This document shows positions 28,804 to 36,015 of a stretch of DNA of 64,000 nt, one piece after another. The notes beneath the pieces are model-generated. The model was not told the origin of the DNA. It worked only from the letters and a program-made list of their open reading frames with translations, and ran no database searches. The DNA lies in the NCBI RefSeq assembly GCF_003628555.1, contig NZ_CP021731.1:2852001-2916000 (forward strand), written 5' to 3'. This DNA is from Azoarcus sp. DN11. Lineage in GTDB: Bacteria; Pseudomonadota; Gammaproteobacteria; Burkholderiales; Rhodocyclaceae. Both the position numbers and the translations under genes were made by a program. Positions within the stretch are counted from its first letter, which is position 1. Every line of letters begins with the position of its first letter.

Positions 28804-29532
28804 TCAGTTCAGCTCGTTCAGATAGAAATGCTCCGCCGTGGAATACAACCCTCGCCTCCACTCCACCGGCCTGTCCCCGTACGTGTACGTAACGCGCTCC
28901 ACGGACAAGAGCGGCGTTCCCTCGGCCACCCGCAAGGCCTCGGCCGTCGATCGATCGGCACCCACTGCCCGTATCCGTTCCTGAGCCCGGATCATGCGCA
29001 GGCCAAAGCGAGCTTCGAACAGGCTGTAGAGCGAACCGTTCCAGCTCTGCAGCACTTCCAGCGTCAATCCCTGGAATATTTCGCCGGGCAAGTAGATTTC
29101 ATCGATCACGACGGGTTTCTGTGCAAATTTGAGCACGCGCCGCACGATGATGATCGGCTCGCCCTGCTCGATGCCAAGCATGCGCGACGCCTCCTGGCCA
29201 GCCCGGGCGCGCCAGCAGTCCATCGGCACGCTTTGCGGATGGGCAAGGTCACCATCCATCGGAACGAGACGCAGAAAACGAAACAAGGCACGCGGATCGT
29301 TGTGGGACGCGACGAACGTCCCCTTCCCCTGCTTGCGCACGAGAAGATTCTCGGCAGCCATCTCGTCGATCGCCTTGCGGACGGTGCCTTGCGAGACGCT
29401 GAACCTCGATGCGAGCTCCTGTTCGCTCGGAATCACCTGACCGGGGCGCCATTCACCCGATTCAAGCGCCTGAAGAATCAGGCTCTTGATCTGCCGATAC
29501 AGCGGACTGAAGGTTGGGGATTCCTGTGCCAT
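28804..29532 (-). CDS. GntR-family transcriptional regulator, HutC/UTRA subfamily
   Basis: 242-residue regulator: N-terminal winged helix (about 10-75; PLYRQIKSLILQAL, then IPSEQELASRFSVSQGTVRKAIDEM and GKGTFV) and a C-terminal UTRA ligand-binding domain (about 95-235; RRVLKFAQKPVVIDEIYLPG, ERVTYTYGDRPVEWRRGLY). UTRA regulators bind small metabolites (family knowledge). It sits directly upstream of sdhC on the same strand and is divergent from mdh. A perfect palindrome in the shared gap is its likely operator, so a role in regulating TCA-cycle genes is inferred. The effector is unknown. Confidence 0.93.
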   Translation of the reverse strand: MAQESPTFSPLYRQIKSLILQALESGEWRPGQVIPSEQELASRFSVSQGTVRKAIDEMAAENLLVRKQGKGTFVASHNDPRALFRFLRLVPMDGDLAHPQSVPMDCWRARAGQEASRMLGIEQGEPIIIVRRVLKFAQKPVVIDEIYLPGEIFQGLTLEVLQSWNGSLYSLFEARFGLRMIRAQERIRAVGADRSTAEALRVAEGTPLLSVERVTYTYGDRPVEWRRGLYSTAEHFYLNELN

Positions 29533-29579
29533 GGGCGCATTTCATCATAAAAATTTTCCAGCGTCCATTATCGGTCTAA

Positions 29580-29595
29580 TGTCTTATATAAGACA
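29580..29595. promoter_or_regulatory. Perfect 16-bp palindrome, likely GntR operator
   Basis: TGTCTTATATAAGACA is a perfect inverted repeat in the gntR-mdh divergent gap, 47 bp from the gntR start and just upstream of the mdh -35 element. Its size and AT-rich centre suit a dimeric GntR/HutC repressor. I found no second copy near sdhC, gltA or odhA by eye. Confidence 0.65.
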
Positions 29596-29606
29596 AGTGA
29601 CATTCA

Positions 29607-29635
29607 TTGACACACAACCGACTTGCTTCTACCAT
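29607..29635 (+). promoter_or_regulatory. Putative sigma-70 promoter of mdh
   Basis: TTGACA (29607-29612), 17-base spacer, TACCAT (29630-29635). The -35 is perfect and the -10 matches at 4 of 6 positions. The palindrome at 29580-29595 lies 11 bases upstream of the -35. The predicted leader is about 110 nt; a TACAAT at 29708-29713 could be a second -10. Confidence 0.55.
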
Positions 29636-29751
29636 CCTTTCGCCCCGGAATCCGGTTTCCGGCTACCCAGATTCGAACGCCCGAGCTGCAGTCGCGGGCG
29701 CACGATCTACAATCAATACCGTCTTCAATTCGCTTTAGAGGGAGTACTCAG

Positions 29752-30741
29752 ATGAGCAAAGCCCCCGTCCGTGTCGCCGTCACCGGCGCCGCAGGCCAGA
29801 TCGGTTACAGTCTGCTGTTCCGCATCGCCAGCGGCGAAATGCTGGGCAAAGATCAGCCCGTGATCCTGCAATTGCTCGATCTGCCGCAAGCACAGAAGGC
29901 GGTCAAGGGCGTGATGATGGAGCTGGAAGACTGCGCCTTCCCGCTGCTCGCCGGCATGGTCGCCACCGACGATCCCAACGTCGCATTCAAGGACGCCGAC
30001 TACTGCCTGCTCGTCGGTGCCCGCCCGCGCGGCCCCGGCATGGAGCGTGCTGACCTGCTGCAGGCCAACGGCGCGATCTTCACGGTGCAGGGCAAGGCCA
30101 TCGCCGAGAACGCCAAGGAGGGCGTCAAGGTTCTGGTCGTCGGTAACCCTTGCAACACCAACGCCTACATCGCCGCTGCCGCCGCGAAGAAGGTCGGCCG
30201 CACCAACCCGAACAACTACCACGGCATGCTGCGCCTGGACCATAACCGCGCCCTGTCGCAGCTCGCTGCCAGGACCGGCCGTTCGGTCTCGAGCCTCAAG
30301 AAGATGGTTGTGTGGGGTAACCACTCGCCCTCGATGTACGCCGACTACCGCTTCTGCACCTCGAACGACGACTCGGTGAAGGCGCTCGTCAACGACCACG
30401 CCTGGAACAACGACGTGTTCCTGCCGACCGTCGGCAAGCGCGGCGCGGCCATCATCGATGCGCGCGGTCTTTCGTCGGCCGCTTCCGCCGCGAACGCGGC
30501 GATCGACCACATGCACGACTGGGCGCTCGGTTCGGACGACTGGGTGACCATGGGCGTCCCGTCGGACGGCTCCTACGGCATTCCCAAGGATGTCGTCTTC
30601 GGCTTCCCCTGCGAATGCAAGAACGGGCAGTTCAAGATCATCCAGGGTCTCGAAATCGACGAGTATTCGCGCGAGAAGATCAACAAGACCCTCGCCGAGC
30701 TCGAGGACGAGCGTGCCGCAGTTGCCGACATGCTGAAATAA
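29752..30741 (+). CDS. mdh: Malate dehydrogenase (NAD)
   Basis: Interconverts malate and oxaloacetate. 329 residues from [20 protein letters not shown], with the Rossmann motif TGAAGQIGY, substrate arginines in [28 protein letters not shown] and the catalytic His in [12 protein letters not shown]. It is of the cytosolic-MDH/long-chain type common in betaproteobacteria rather than the E. coli 312-residue type. The start is the ATG after GAGGGAG; an upstream in-frame reading without a credible ATG is rejected. Divergent from gntR-sdh and followed by a strong terminator. Confidence 0.96.
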   Translation: MSKAPVRVAVTGAAGQIGYSLLFRIASGEMLGKDQPVILQLLDLPQAQKAVKGVMMELEDCAFPLLAGMVATDDPNVAFKDADYCLLVGARPRGPGMERADLLQANGAIFTVQGKAIAENAKEGVKVLVVGNPCNTNAYIAAAAAKKVGRTNPNNYHGMLRLDHNRALSQLAARTGRSVSSLKKMVVWGNHSPSMYADYRFCTSNDDSVKALVNDHAWNNDVFLPTVGKRGAAIIDARGLSSAASAANAAIDHMHDWALGSDDWVTMGVPSDGSYGIPKDVVFGFPCECKNGQFKIIQGLEIDEYSREKINKTLAELEDERAAVADMLK

Positions 30742-30767
30742 TCGGTTGCCGCAACACCGCACCCGAG

Positions 30768-30797
30768 AGCCGCGGCGAAACGCCGCGGCTTTTTTTT
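30768..30797 (+). terminator. Rho-independent terminator of mdh
   Basis: Arms AGCCGCGGCG / CGCCGCGGCT (30768-30777, 30781-30790) with loop AAA and a run of eight T (30790-30797). It overlaps the leader of the CitE-like gene, which then needs its own promoter or read-through. Confidence 0.92.
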
Positions 30798-30837
30798 GCC
30801 CGTGAATTTCCGCAAAATCAGTCCATCAGGAAGCACC

Positions 30838-31833
30838 GTGGATAACCGAATGAAACATCCTGCCGAAGTTCTTTTTGCCGGCGAAAAGCCGTTTCCGGTC
30901 CTGCCCGCCGTGGATCACTACGCCGGCTCGGAGAAATTGATGCGGAAAGCGCTCCAGCTTCAGCAGGAGCTCGGGCCCATCTTCGATCTCACCTGCGACT
31001 GCGAAGACGGCGCCCATGCCGGCGCTGAAGCGGAGCATGCGGCCATGGCGTCGGAGATCATCCTCTCTGCCGACAATCATTTCGGGCGCGTCGGAGCCCG
31101 CATCCACGACATCACGCACCCCCATTGGCGCAAGGATCTCGAAATCCTCGTCGGAAACGCCGGACGCCGGCTTGCCTTCGTGACCCTGCCGAAAGTGCGT
31201 ACGGCAGCGGATGCCGCCGCACAGATCGACGCGCTGCGGGCCGTCGAGCAGGCCCACGGGCTTGCAACGCAAATCCCCGTGCACGTGTTGATCGAAACGC
31301 ATGGAGCGCTTCGCGAGGCGTGGGAGATCGCAGCGCTGGAGAGCGTCGAATCCCTCGATTTCGGCCTGATGGATTTTGTTTCAGGGCACCACGGAGCCAT
31401 TCCCGGAAGCGCGATGACGAGCCCGGGACAGTTCACGCATCCCCTGATCGTTCGCGCCAAGGCGGAGATTGCCGCGGCGGCGCTGGGCAACGGCGTTGTG
31501 CCGTCCCACAACGTCACGACCGAACTCAAGGACGTCGCATTCATCCGCAGCGACGCCGAACGCGCCCGCCGCGAATTCGGCTACTTGCGCATGTGGAGCA
31601 TCCACCCCAACCAGATTCGCCCCATCGTGGAGGCGATGCGCCCGGATTTCTCCGAGGTGGAAGCTGCCGTGGAAATTCTTGTCAACGCGCAGGCCGTTGG
31701 CTGGGGACCCACGCAGCACCACGGCAAGCTCCACGATCGGGCGTCTTACCGGTACTACTGGGAGCTGCTGTCACGCGCCAAGGCGACGGGCATGGCGATC
31801 GGCGACGAGGCGGAACGGCGCTTCTTTCGCTGA
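30838..31833 (+). CDS. CitE-like HpcH/HpaI-family aldolase/lyase
   Basis: 331-residue TIM-barrel lyase of the citrate lyase beta / malyl-CoA lyase superfamily. It is expected to cleave or form C-C bonds of CoA thioesters such as malyl-CoA or citramalyl-CoA; the substrate is not deducible here. Motifs: FDLTCDCEDGAHAG (metal/acid region), IHDITHPHWRKDL, LPKVRTAADA, HVLIETHGALREAWEIAAL, FGLMDFVSGHHGAIPGSAM, and MWSIHPNQIRPI. The GTG at 30838 is chosen because AGGA precedes it by six bases. An ATG four codons later (30850) is the alternative. Placement after mdh suggests a role at the TCA/glyoxylate junction. Confidence 0.88.
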   Translation: MDNRMKHPAEVLFAGEKPFPVLPAVDHYAGSEKLMRKALQLQQELGPIFDLTCDCEDGAHAGAEAEHAAMASEIILSADNHFGRVGARIHDITHPHWRKDLEILVGNAGRRLAFVTLPKVRTAADAAAQIDALRAVEQAHGLATQIPVHVLIETHGALREAWEIAALESVESLDFGLMDFVSGHHGAIPGSAMTSPGQFTHPLIVRAKAEIAAAALGNGVVPSHNVTTELKDVAFIRSDAERARREFGYLRMWSIHPNQIRPIVEAMRPDFSEVEAAVEILVNAQAVGWGPTQHHGKLHDRASYRYYWELLSRAKATGMAIGDEAERRFFR

Positions 31834-31987
31834 AGCGCGGCTGGGCTGTATTTGCAGGTGCGCAGATACGTCTACGGAGCCCCGAATGCGGTGGGCGGAA
31901 TTCTGACGAAGGACCTGCGGGGGAGCGCTACGGCGCACCCGCGCCTTCCTGCGCGGCCCGTGAGCAAGCGCGATGCGCAATGACGCA

Positions 31988-32257
31988 TCAACGCCGGCGC
32001 TGGTGCTGATGGGCCGACGTGGAGGCATCGGGACGCTCTTCCTTGTGGCGAAAGCTGATGCGAGCCTTCGTGAGGTCGTAAGGAGAGAGCTCCACGCTCA
32101 CCCGGTCGCCCGCAAGGATGCGAATGCGGTGTTTGCGCATCTTGCCCGACGCGTAAGCCTGAACCTCGACTCCGTTTTCCAGCGTTACCCTGAAGCGCGT
32201 ATCGGGAAGCACTTCATTCACGACGCCCTCCATTTCCAACAGTTCTTCCTTCGCCAT
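31988..32257 (-). CDS. infA: Translation initiation factor IF-1 (long form)
   Basis: S1-fold protein of the 30S A site. The core (residues 1-72) is typical: [29 protein letters not shown] then [33 protein letters not shown] 17-residue basic/His tail ([19 protein letters not shown]) extends beyond the usual 72 residues, as in the second, longer IF-1 of betaproteobacteria (family knowledge). It is not in a ribosomal-protein operon here, so a second infA copy elsewhere is likely. RBS GGAG precedes the ATG by about seven bases. Confidence 0.94.
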   Translation of the reverse strand: MAKEELLEMEGVVNEVLPDTRFRVTLENGVEVQAYASGKMRKHRIRILAGDRVSVELSPYDLTKARISFRHKEERPDASTSAHQHQRRR

Positions 32258-32571
32258 TTCAACTCCTTCAAAACGAGCAATGTCCGCGCGTCGCCCTCAT
32301 GGAGGCTCCATCGGCAAGGCTGCACCAAGGATAGGGACCACGCCACGACGACGACCGGAGCAAACCGGACCAATCCTGACGGGCGATGGCGTCTCGGCTG
32401 AGACGTCAGGGATGACCGGGACAACCGGCAGAGAACCGGCCGGAATGGCTACCCGGCCATGAGACCGGATTTTACATTGTACCTGTTCCGGAAGGCACTA
32501 CCCGGCCCAAATCCCGAAGCGCCCACATGCGAATATGCCTCCCGCCCGCCGGGTTTCCCTATAATGAAAAA
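32258..32571. other. 314-bp divergent intergenic region between infA and the FHA-cyclase gene
   Basis: No credible coding sequence. It holds the infA leader (minus), a hairpin with CGTCTC/GAGACG arms at 32390-32405, several scattered CCGG-containing repeats (about 32350-32470), a minus-strand TACAAT at 32482-32477 that could serve infA, and the plus-strand TATAAT of the cyclase gene at 32560. Confidence 0.5.
32560..32565 (+). promoter_or_regulatory. -10 element abutting the start of the FHA-cyclase gene
   Basis: A perfect TATAAT ends six bases before the ATG at 32572, so a transcript starting at the usual distance would begin at or near the ATG (leaderless). No Shine-Dalgarno sequence is visible in the intervening GAAAAA. 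The -35 (GCCTCC at 17 bases) is poor. Confidence 0.45.
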
Positions 32572-33465
32572 ATGAGTGTCCTCGAATCCGTCCCCGACGC
32601 CTGCACGGTGTTCTTCGCCGACTTGGCCGGCAGCACCCGTCTATACGAACGGGCGGGGGACGCCGTTGCGTATCGCCTTGTCGAACAATGCCTGCAGGGA
32701 ATGCGCCAGGAGGTCCAGGCCTGTGGGGGCCGGGTCATCAAGAATACGGGTGACGGCCTGCTGGCGGTTTTTTCCGACCCGAATGGTGCTCCCGAGGCCG
32801 CGATACGGATTCATAACGTGGTTCAGGACCTGCCTCGCGTATCCGGGCAGAAAATGGCGGCCCGCATGGCCTTCCACACCGGCACGGTCATCGTCAGCGA
32901 TGAGGACATCTTCGGCGACACCGTAAACGTTGCCGCGCGGCTGCTCGAACTGGCAACCCCCGGGCGCGCCATTGCCTCGGAGCAGAGCGTGCAGGAACTC
33001 CAGCCGGAATGGCGCAGCCTGCTGCACCCGCTTCAAAGCCGAAGCTTGCGCGGCGTGTCGCGACTCACCGCCCCGTTCGAACTGGTGTGCGAATCAGTCG
33101 GCGATCTGACGGTCGTGCAAACGGTCAACCTGGACGCGGACAATGCTCCGGAACTTCGACTGACCTCTGCAAGCCGCTCGCTGACCCTGAATGCGCAAAC
33201 GCCGAGCGCCCGCCTCGGCCGCGCCACCTCGTCCGATATTCGCGTGACGGATACCCGTGCATCCCGTGAACACGCGCACATCGAGTTGCGTGGCGACAAG
33301 TTCGTGCTGGTCGACCGCAGCAGCAACGGGACTTTCGTCGCCATCGACGGTGAACGCGAATTCGTCCTGTCGCATGAGGAAGTCGTCCTCAGAAAACGTG
33401 GCCGCCTGGCGCTCGGCCGTTCAGCCGCCGACAGCCAAGACATCATCGAATTCATCTGCCTGTAA
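32572..33465 (+). CDS. Class III adenylate/guanylate cyclase with C-terminal FHA domain
   Basis: 297-residue cytoplasmic signalling protein. Residues about 9-165 form a class III cyclase domain: metal-binding Asp17 (FFADLAGST) and Asp61 (NTGDG), Lys57 in the purine-specifying position, and Asn119/Arg123 (DTVNVAAR) as transition-state residues, so it looks catalytically complete. Residues about 205-295 form an FHA phosphothreonine-binding domain: LGR, SREHAHIEL, RSSNGTFV. It presumably couples cyclic-nucleotide synthesis to binding of a phosphorylated partner (inference). No kinase is adjacent. ATG at 32572 is used; an in-frame ATG at 32527 would add 15 residues and would place the TATAAT inside the coding region. 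Confidence 0.92.
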   Translation: MSVLESVPDACTVFFADLAGSTRLYERAGDAVAYRLVEQCLQGMRQEVQACGGRVIKNTGDGLLAVFSDPNGAPEAAIRIHNVVQDLPRVSGQKMAARMAFHTGTVIVSDEDIFGDTVNVAARLLELATPGRAIASEQSVQELQPEWRSLLHPLQSRSLRGVSRLTAPFELVCESVGDLTVVQTVNLDADNAPELRLTSASRSLTLNAQTPSARLGRATSSDIRVTDTRASREHAHIELRGDKFVLVDRSSNGTFVAIDGEREFVLSHEEVVLRKRGRLALGRSAADSQDIIEFICL

Positions 33466-33510
33466 CGAGTCCGACCGCCTGCAGCCTGTCGATCACGTTT
33501 CCGGCGGATT

Positions 33511-33840
33511 TCAATGCTTCGCGCATTCGCGCGAGCAGTTCGCGCAGTTGCTCCGATCAACGCGTTTGCCCAGCGCCTGCTGCAAGGCACATACGGATCG
33601 CCGGCAACACACGACCGACGCGCCCTCCCTGCTGGCAGCTTCCCGAAAACGCTGCATCACGTTATGCCCCAGGAAGTCGGTAAACAGAATCACCATGCCG
33701 ATCCCTGCCGGCAATGATGCATTTCGCCGCTGATGGGCGGTTTCACGACCGCTGACGTGCGCGGCGATGCGAATGCCAAATTCCGAAAGGACGTTCGGAA
33801 TGTTCCCGAGACGATCAGCTCCGACGATTAGCGCGTCCAT
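33511..33840 (-). CDS. DUF2325-family protein with cysteine-rich C-terminus
   Basis: 109-residue protein of unknown function that I place in DUF2325. It starts MDALIVGADRLGNIPNVLSEFGI, then HVSGRETAHQRR, VILFTDFLGHNVMQRFREAA, and VVCCRRSVCALQQAL. Six cysteines lie in the C-terminal third (78, 79, 84, 99, 102, 106); C99-x2-C102-x3-C106 together with C84 could bind a metal (inference). It is divergent from the ferric-iron binding protein, with a Fur-like palindrome between them, which suggests iron-dependent expression. Confidence 0.82.
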   Translation of the reverse strand: MDALIVGADRLGNIPNVLSEFGIRIAAHVSGRETAHQRRNASLPAGIGMVILFTDFLGHNVMQRFREAASREGASVVCCRRSVCALQQALGKRVDRSNCANCSRECAKH

Positions 33841-33855
33841 GCCATCCCCTAAAAT

Positions 33856-33885
33856 CAGTATTGAGAAGAGTTCTCATCCATACTG
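33856..33885. promoter_or_regulatory. Palindromic Fur-like site between the DUF2325 and iron-binding-protein genes
   Basis: TGAGAA-GAG-TTCTCA (33862-33876) is a perfect six-base inverted repeat. It is flanked by CAGTAT (33856-33861) and ATACTG (33880-33885), a second pair of arms offset by three bases. A related GGAATTGTTCTCG follows at 33912-33924. The sequence resembles half-sites of Fur boxes (GAGAAT/ATTCTC type), but the match is partial. Confidence 0.5.
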
Positions 33886-33969
33886 AACCCAATGGGAATT
33901 AATTGCAAGTAGGAATTGTTCTCGTTAGTATTGTGCCATTATTAGTCCACGACCACGCAAGGGAATCAC

Positions 33970-34989
33970 ATGAAGAAGACTCTCCTCGCCGCCGCCCTTC
34001 TCGGTTTCGGCACCGTGACCGTCCAGGCCTTCGCTGCGGACAACGAACTGAACCTGTATTCCGCGCGTCACTACCAGACTGACGAGGCCCTATACTCGAA
34101 CTTCACGAAACAGACGGGCATCAAGATCAATCGTATCGAGGCGAAGGAAGATGAACTCCTGGAGCGCATCCGCAACGAAGGTGCGAACAGCCCCGCGGAC
34201 GTGTTCATCACGGTCGACGCCTCGCGTCTGGCGAAGGCCGACGAGTTGGGCATCTTTGCGCCAGTAAAATCCAGGATCCTGGAAGAGCGCATCCCGGCGC
34301 ATCTGCGTGCCAACAACTGGTACGCGTATTCGACGCGCGCCCGAGTGATCGTGTACAACAAGGAATCGGTCAAGGCGGAGGACGTGCAAACCTACGAAAG
34401 TCTTGCCGGTCCGGCGCTCAAGGGAAAGGTGTGCTCCCGCTCGGGTAGCCATCCCTACAACATCTCGCTGGGCGCAGCGCTCATCAAACACAACGGCGCC
34501 GAAGCGACCGAGACTTGGGCGAAGAACCTCGTTGCCAACTTCGCACGAGCGCCCAAGGGCGGCGACACGGACCAGATCAAGGCAGTGGCTGCCGGCGAAT
34601 GCGGCGTCACGATCGCCAATACCTATTACCTCGCCCGTCTGATGAATTCGGACAAGGCCGAGGACAAGGCCGTGATGGCGAAAGTCGGAACGGTTTGGCC
34701 CAACCAGAAGAGCTGGGGGACGCACATCAACGTTTCGGGTGCAGGGATGCTGAAGAATGCGCCGAACAAGGGCGCCGCGGTGAAATTCCTCGAGTACCTC
34801 GCCTCTGACGAAGCGCAGGCCTATTTCGCCAACGGGAACAACGAATGGCCCGTCGTCGGAAGCGTCAAGGTCAGCAATCCGGCGCTCGACACCTTGGGCA
34901 AATTCAAGGCCGACGCCCTGCCCGTCGGTGAACTCGCAAGCACCGCGGCAGAAGCGCAGAAGATTTACGACCGCGCGGGATTCCGCTGA
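33970..34989 (+). CDS. fbpA: Ferric-iron ABC transporter periplasmic binding protein (FbpA/FutA type)
   Basis: 339-residue periplasmic protein that captures Fe(III) and delivers it to a permease. Signal peptide MKKTLLAAALLGFGTVTVQAFAA precedes DNELNLYSARHYQTDEALYSNF, the typical mature N-terminus of FutA/FbpA proteins. The iron-binding tyrosine pair is in CGVTIANTYYLARLM; SGSHPYNISLGAALI and GTHINVSGAGM are also family elements. It is not next to its permease: fbpB and fbpC lie 1-4 kb downstream. A Fur-like site upstream and a strong terminator downstream make it an independent unit. Confidence 0.95.
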   Translation: MKKTLLAAALLGFGTVTVQAFAADNELNLYSARHYQTDEALYSNFTKQTGIKINRIEAKEDELLERIRNEGANSPADVFITVDASRLAKADELGIFAPVKSRILEERIPAHLRANNWYAYSTRARVIVYNKESVKAEDVQTYESLAGPALKGKVCSRSGSHPYNISLGAALIKHNGAEATETWAKNLVANFARAPKGGDTDQIKAVAAGECGVTIANTYYLARLMNSDKAEDKAVMAKVGTVWPNQKSWGTHINVSGAGMLKNAPNKGAAVKFLEYLASDEAQAYFANGNNEWPVVGSVKVSNPALDTLGKFKADALPVGELASTAAEAQKIYDRAGFR

Positions 34990-35066
34990 TCGGCCGGAAT
35001 CTGCGAGGGGCTCGTGAACGAGCTTCTCGCAGAGATCGCCCGTCTGCGGGCGAACGCACAAAAGCA

Positions 35067-35104
35067 AAACGCCTTCCGGTGACTTCGGAAGGCGTTTGTG
35101 TTTG
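35067..35104 (+). terminator. Terminator downstream of the iron-binding-protein gene
   Basis: Arms AAACGCCTTCCG (35067-35078) and CGGAAGGCGTTT (35086-35097), followed by GTGTTTG. A-rich sequence on the left gives a T-rich tail on the minus strand too, so it may also stop transcription of the convergent gene at 35144-35548. The start AAAGCAAAACGCC is shared with the fabI/ppiD hairpin. Confidence 0.8.
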
Positions 35105-35143
35105 CAGCCTGAATCTCGGGGCCGGCAGTCCCCGGCGGGTTGC

Positions 35144-35548
35144 CTATTCCGTCTGCGCAGGCGGCGCAGAATTCGGCTTGGGAGAACGTTTGCGGAACTT
35201 GCGCGCGGGTTTCTTGGCGGGCGCATCGTCGCCCGACGCCGCGGCCGCAGCCACATTCTTGGGTTGTCCTGCAGGTTTTGCCTGAGCCGGCGGCTTGCCT
35301 TGTCCGCCGCCCTTCTGTTGTTGCCGCCCTCCCAACCTCGGGCCGCGGGGCGGCTTGGGTCCGACCAGTCCCGTGGAAGGAGTCGGGCGCCTCAGGTTCG
35401 GGTCGGGGGCACCTTCGCGGTTTCCGGGCGCGAGACTGATTTCGAGTTCATTCAGTTCGTCCCATTCGGCGTCGGTGCGCTGATTGTCGGGAATGGCCAG
35501 CAGTTCTTGCAGGCGACGACGTGGAGAAGTCGATTGCGGTGCATTCAT
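35144..35548 (-). CDS. Hypothetical basic, low-complexity protein
   Basis: 134 residues, no family recognised. The N-terminal 45 residues look folded or helical (RRRLQELLAIPDNQRTDAEWDELNELEI). The remainder is Pro/Gly/Lys/Gln/Ala-rich and probably disordered, ending in KKPARKFRKRSPKPNSAPP. The basic tail suggests nucleic-acid or ribosome association (inference). Convergent with fbpA. The next gene on the same strand (35658-35975) lies about 110 bp upstream of its start, so the two may be co-transcribed. Confidence 0.65.
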   Translation of the reverse strand: MNAPQSTSPRRRLQELLAIPDNQRTDAEWDELNELEISLAPGNREGAPDPNLRRPTPSTGLVGPKPPRGPRLGGRQQQKGGGQGKPPAQAKPAGQPKNVAAAAASGDDAPAKKPARKFRKRSPKPNSAPPAQTE

Positions 35549-35657
35549 CGGTGAATTATCCCATCGTTCGGGCGTCGCCGCTCTTGTTCTTTCTCAAAAA
35601 AGCGCAGTTTGGTCACATATGGCGAGGGTGCGGTGCGTGGCGTTCGAGCCGACGGCC

Positions 35658-35975
35658 TCATTTGGGGAAGCGGCGGGAGACGCGTTCGACGATCGATCCC
35701 TTGGCGGCCACCTCCGTCGCGCCAGCCTGCTTTGCCGCCTGAAATGCATCCGGGTCGAAATGGGGGCCGAAAACGACGATGTCGACCTGTGGAAAGGTTT
35801 CCCGCAGCTGTTCGATCTGGGTGCAGGCACTGCGCATGCCGAGATCCACGACGATACAGTCCGGAGTCTCCGTGCTCTGCTTCTTCAACATGGTGGCACC
35901 CGCCGCCTTCCAGGCGGATTCGAGGCGCATGCGACTCATCAGGTCGTCGCACCGCAGCAATATCTTGATTGTCAT
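35658..35975 (-). CDS. Short receiver-like (CheY-fold) protein
   Basis: 105 residues resembling a response-regulator receiver domain. An acidic pair is at 10-11 (LLRCDDLM), a candidate phospho-acceptor Asp sits in CIVVDLGM (about 44), and a lysine lies near the C-terminus (EVAAKGS). The usual Thr/Ser in strand 4 is replaced (VVFGPHF), and the domain is shorter than the normal 120 residues. It could be a pseudo-receiver. No output domain. Lies 40 bp after the fbpB start region boundary on the same strand as fbpB (fbpB ends at 36016), so possibly transcribed with the iron permease. Confidence 0.65.
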   Translation of the reverse strand: MTIKILLRCDDLMSRMRLESAWKAAGATMLKKQSTETPDCIVVDLGMRSACTQIEQLRETFPQVDIVVFGPHFDPDAFQAAKQAGATEVAAKGSIVERVSRRFPK

Positions 35976-36015
35976 CCCAAAATTCCGTAGACGTGAATCC
36001 GGTTCGATCCGTGCT

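Noticed and set aside
29660..29700. GATTCGAAC, resembling a tRNA T-loop on the minus strand
   Set aside because: Flanking bases do not form a T-stem or acceptor stem, and no anticodon or D arm could be placed.
32340..32470. Scattered CCGG repeats upstream of infA, considered as a repeat element or small gene
   Set aside because: Spacing and flanks are irregular, there is no periodicity, and the short open frame through it has no ribosome-binding site or recognisable sequence.
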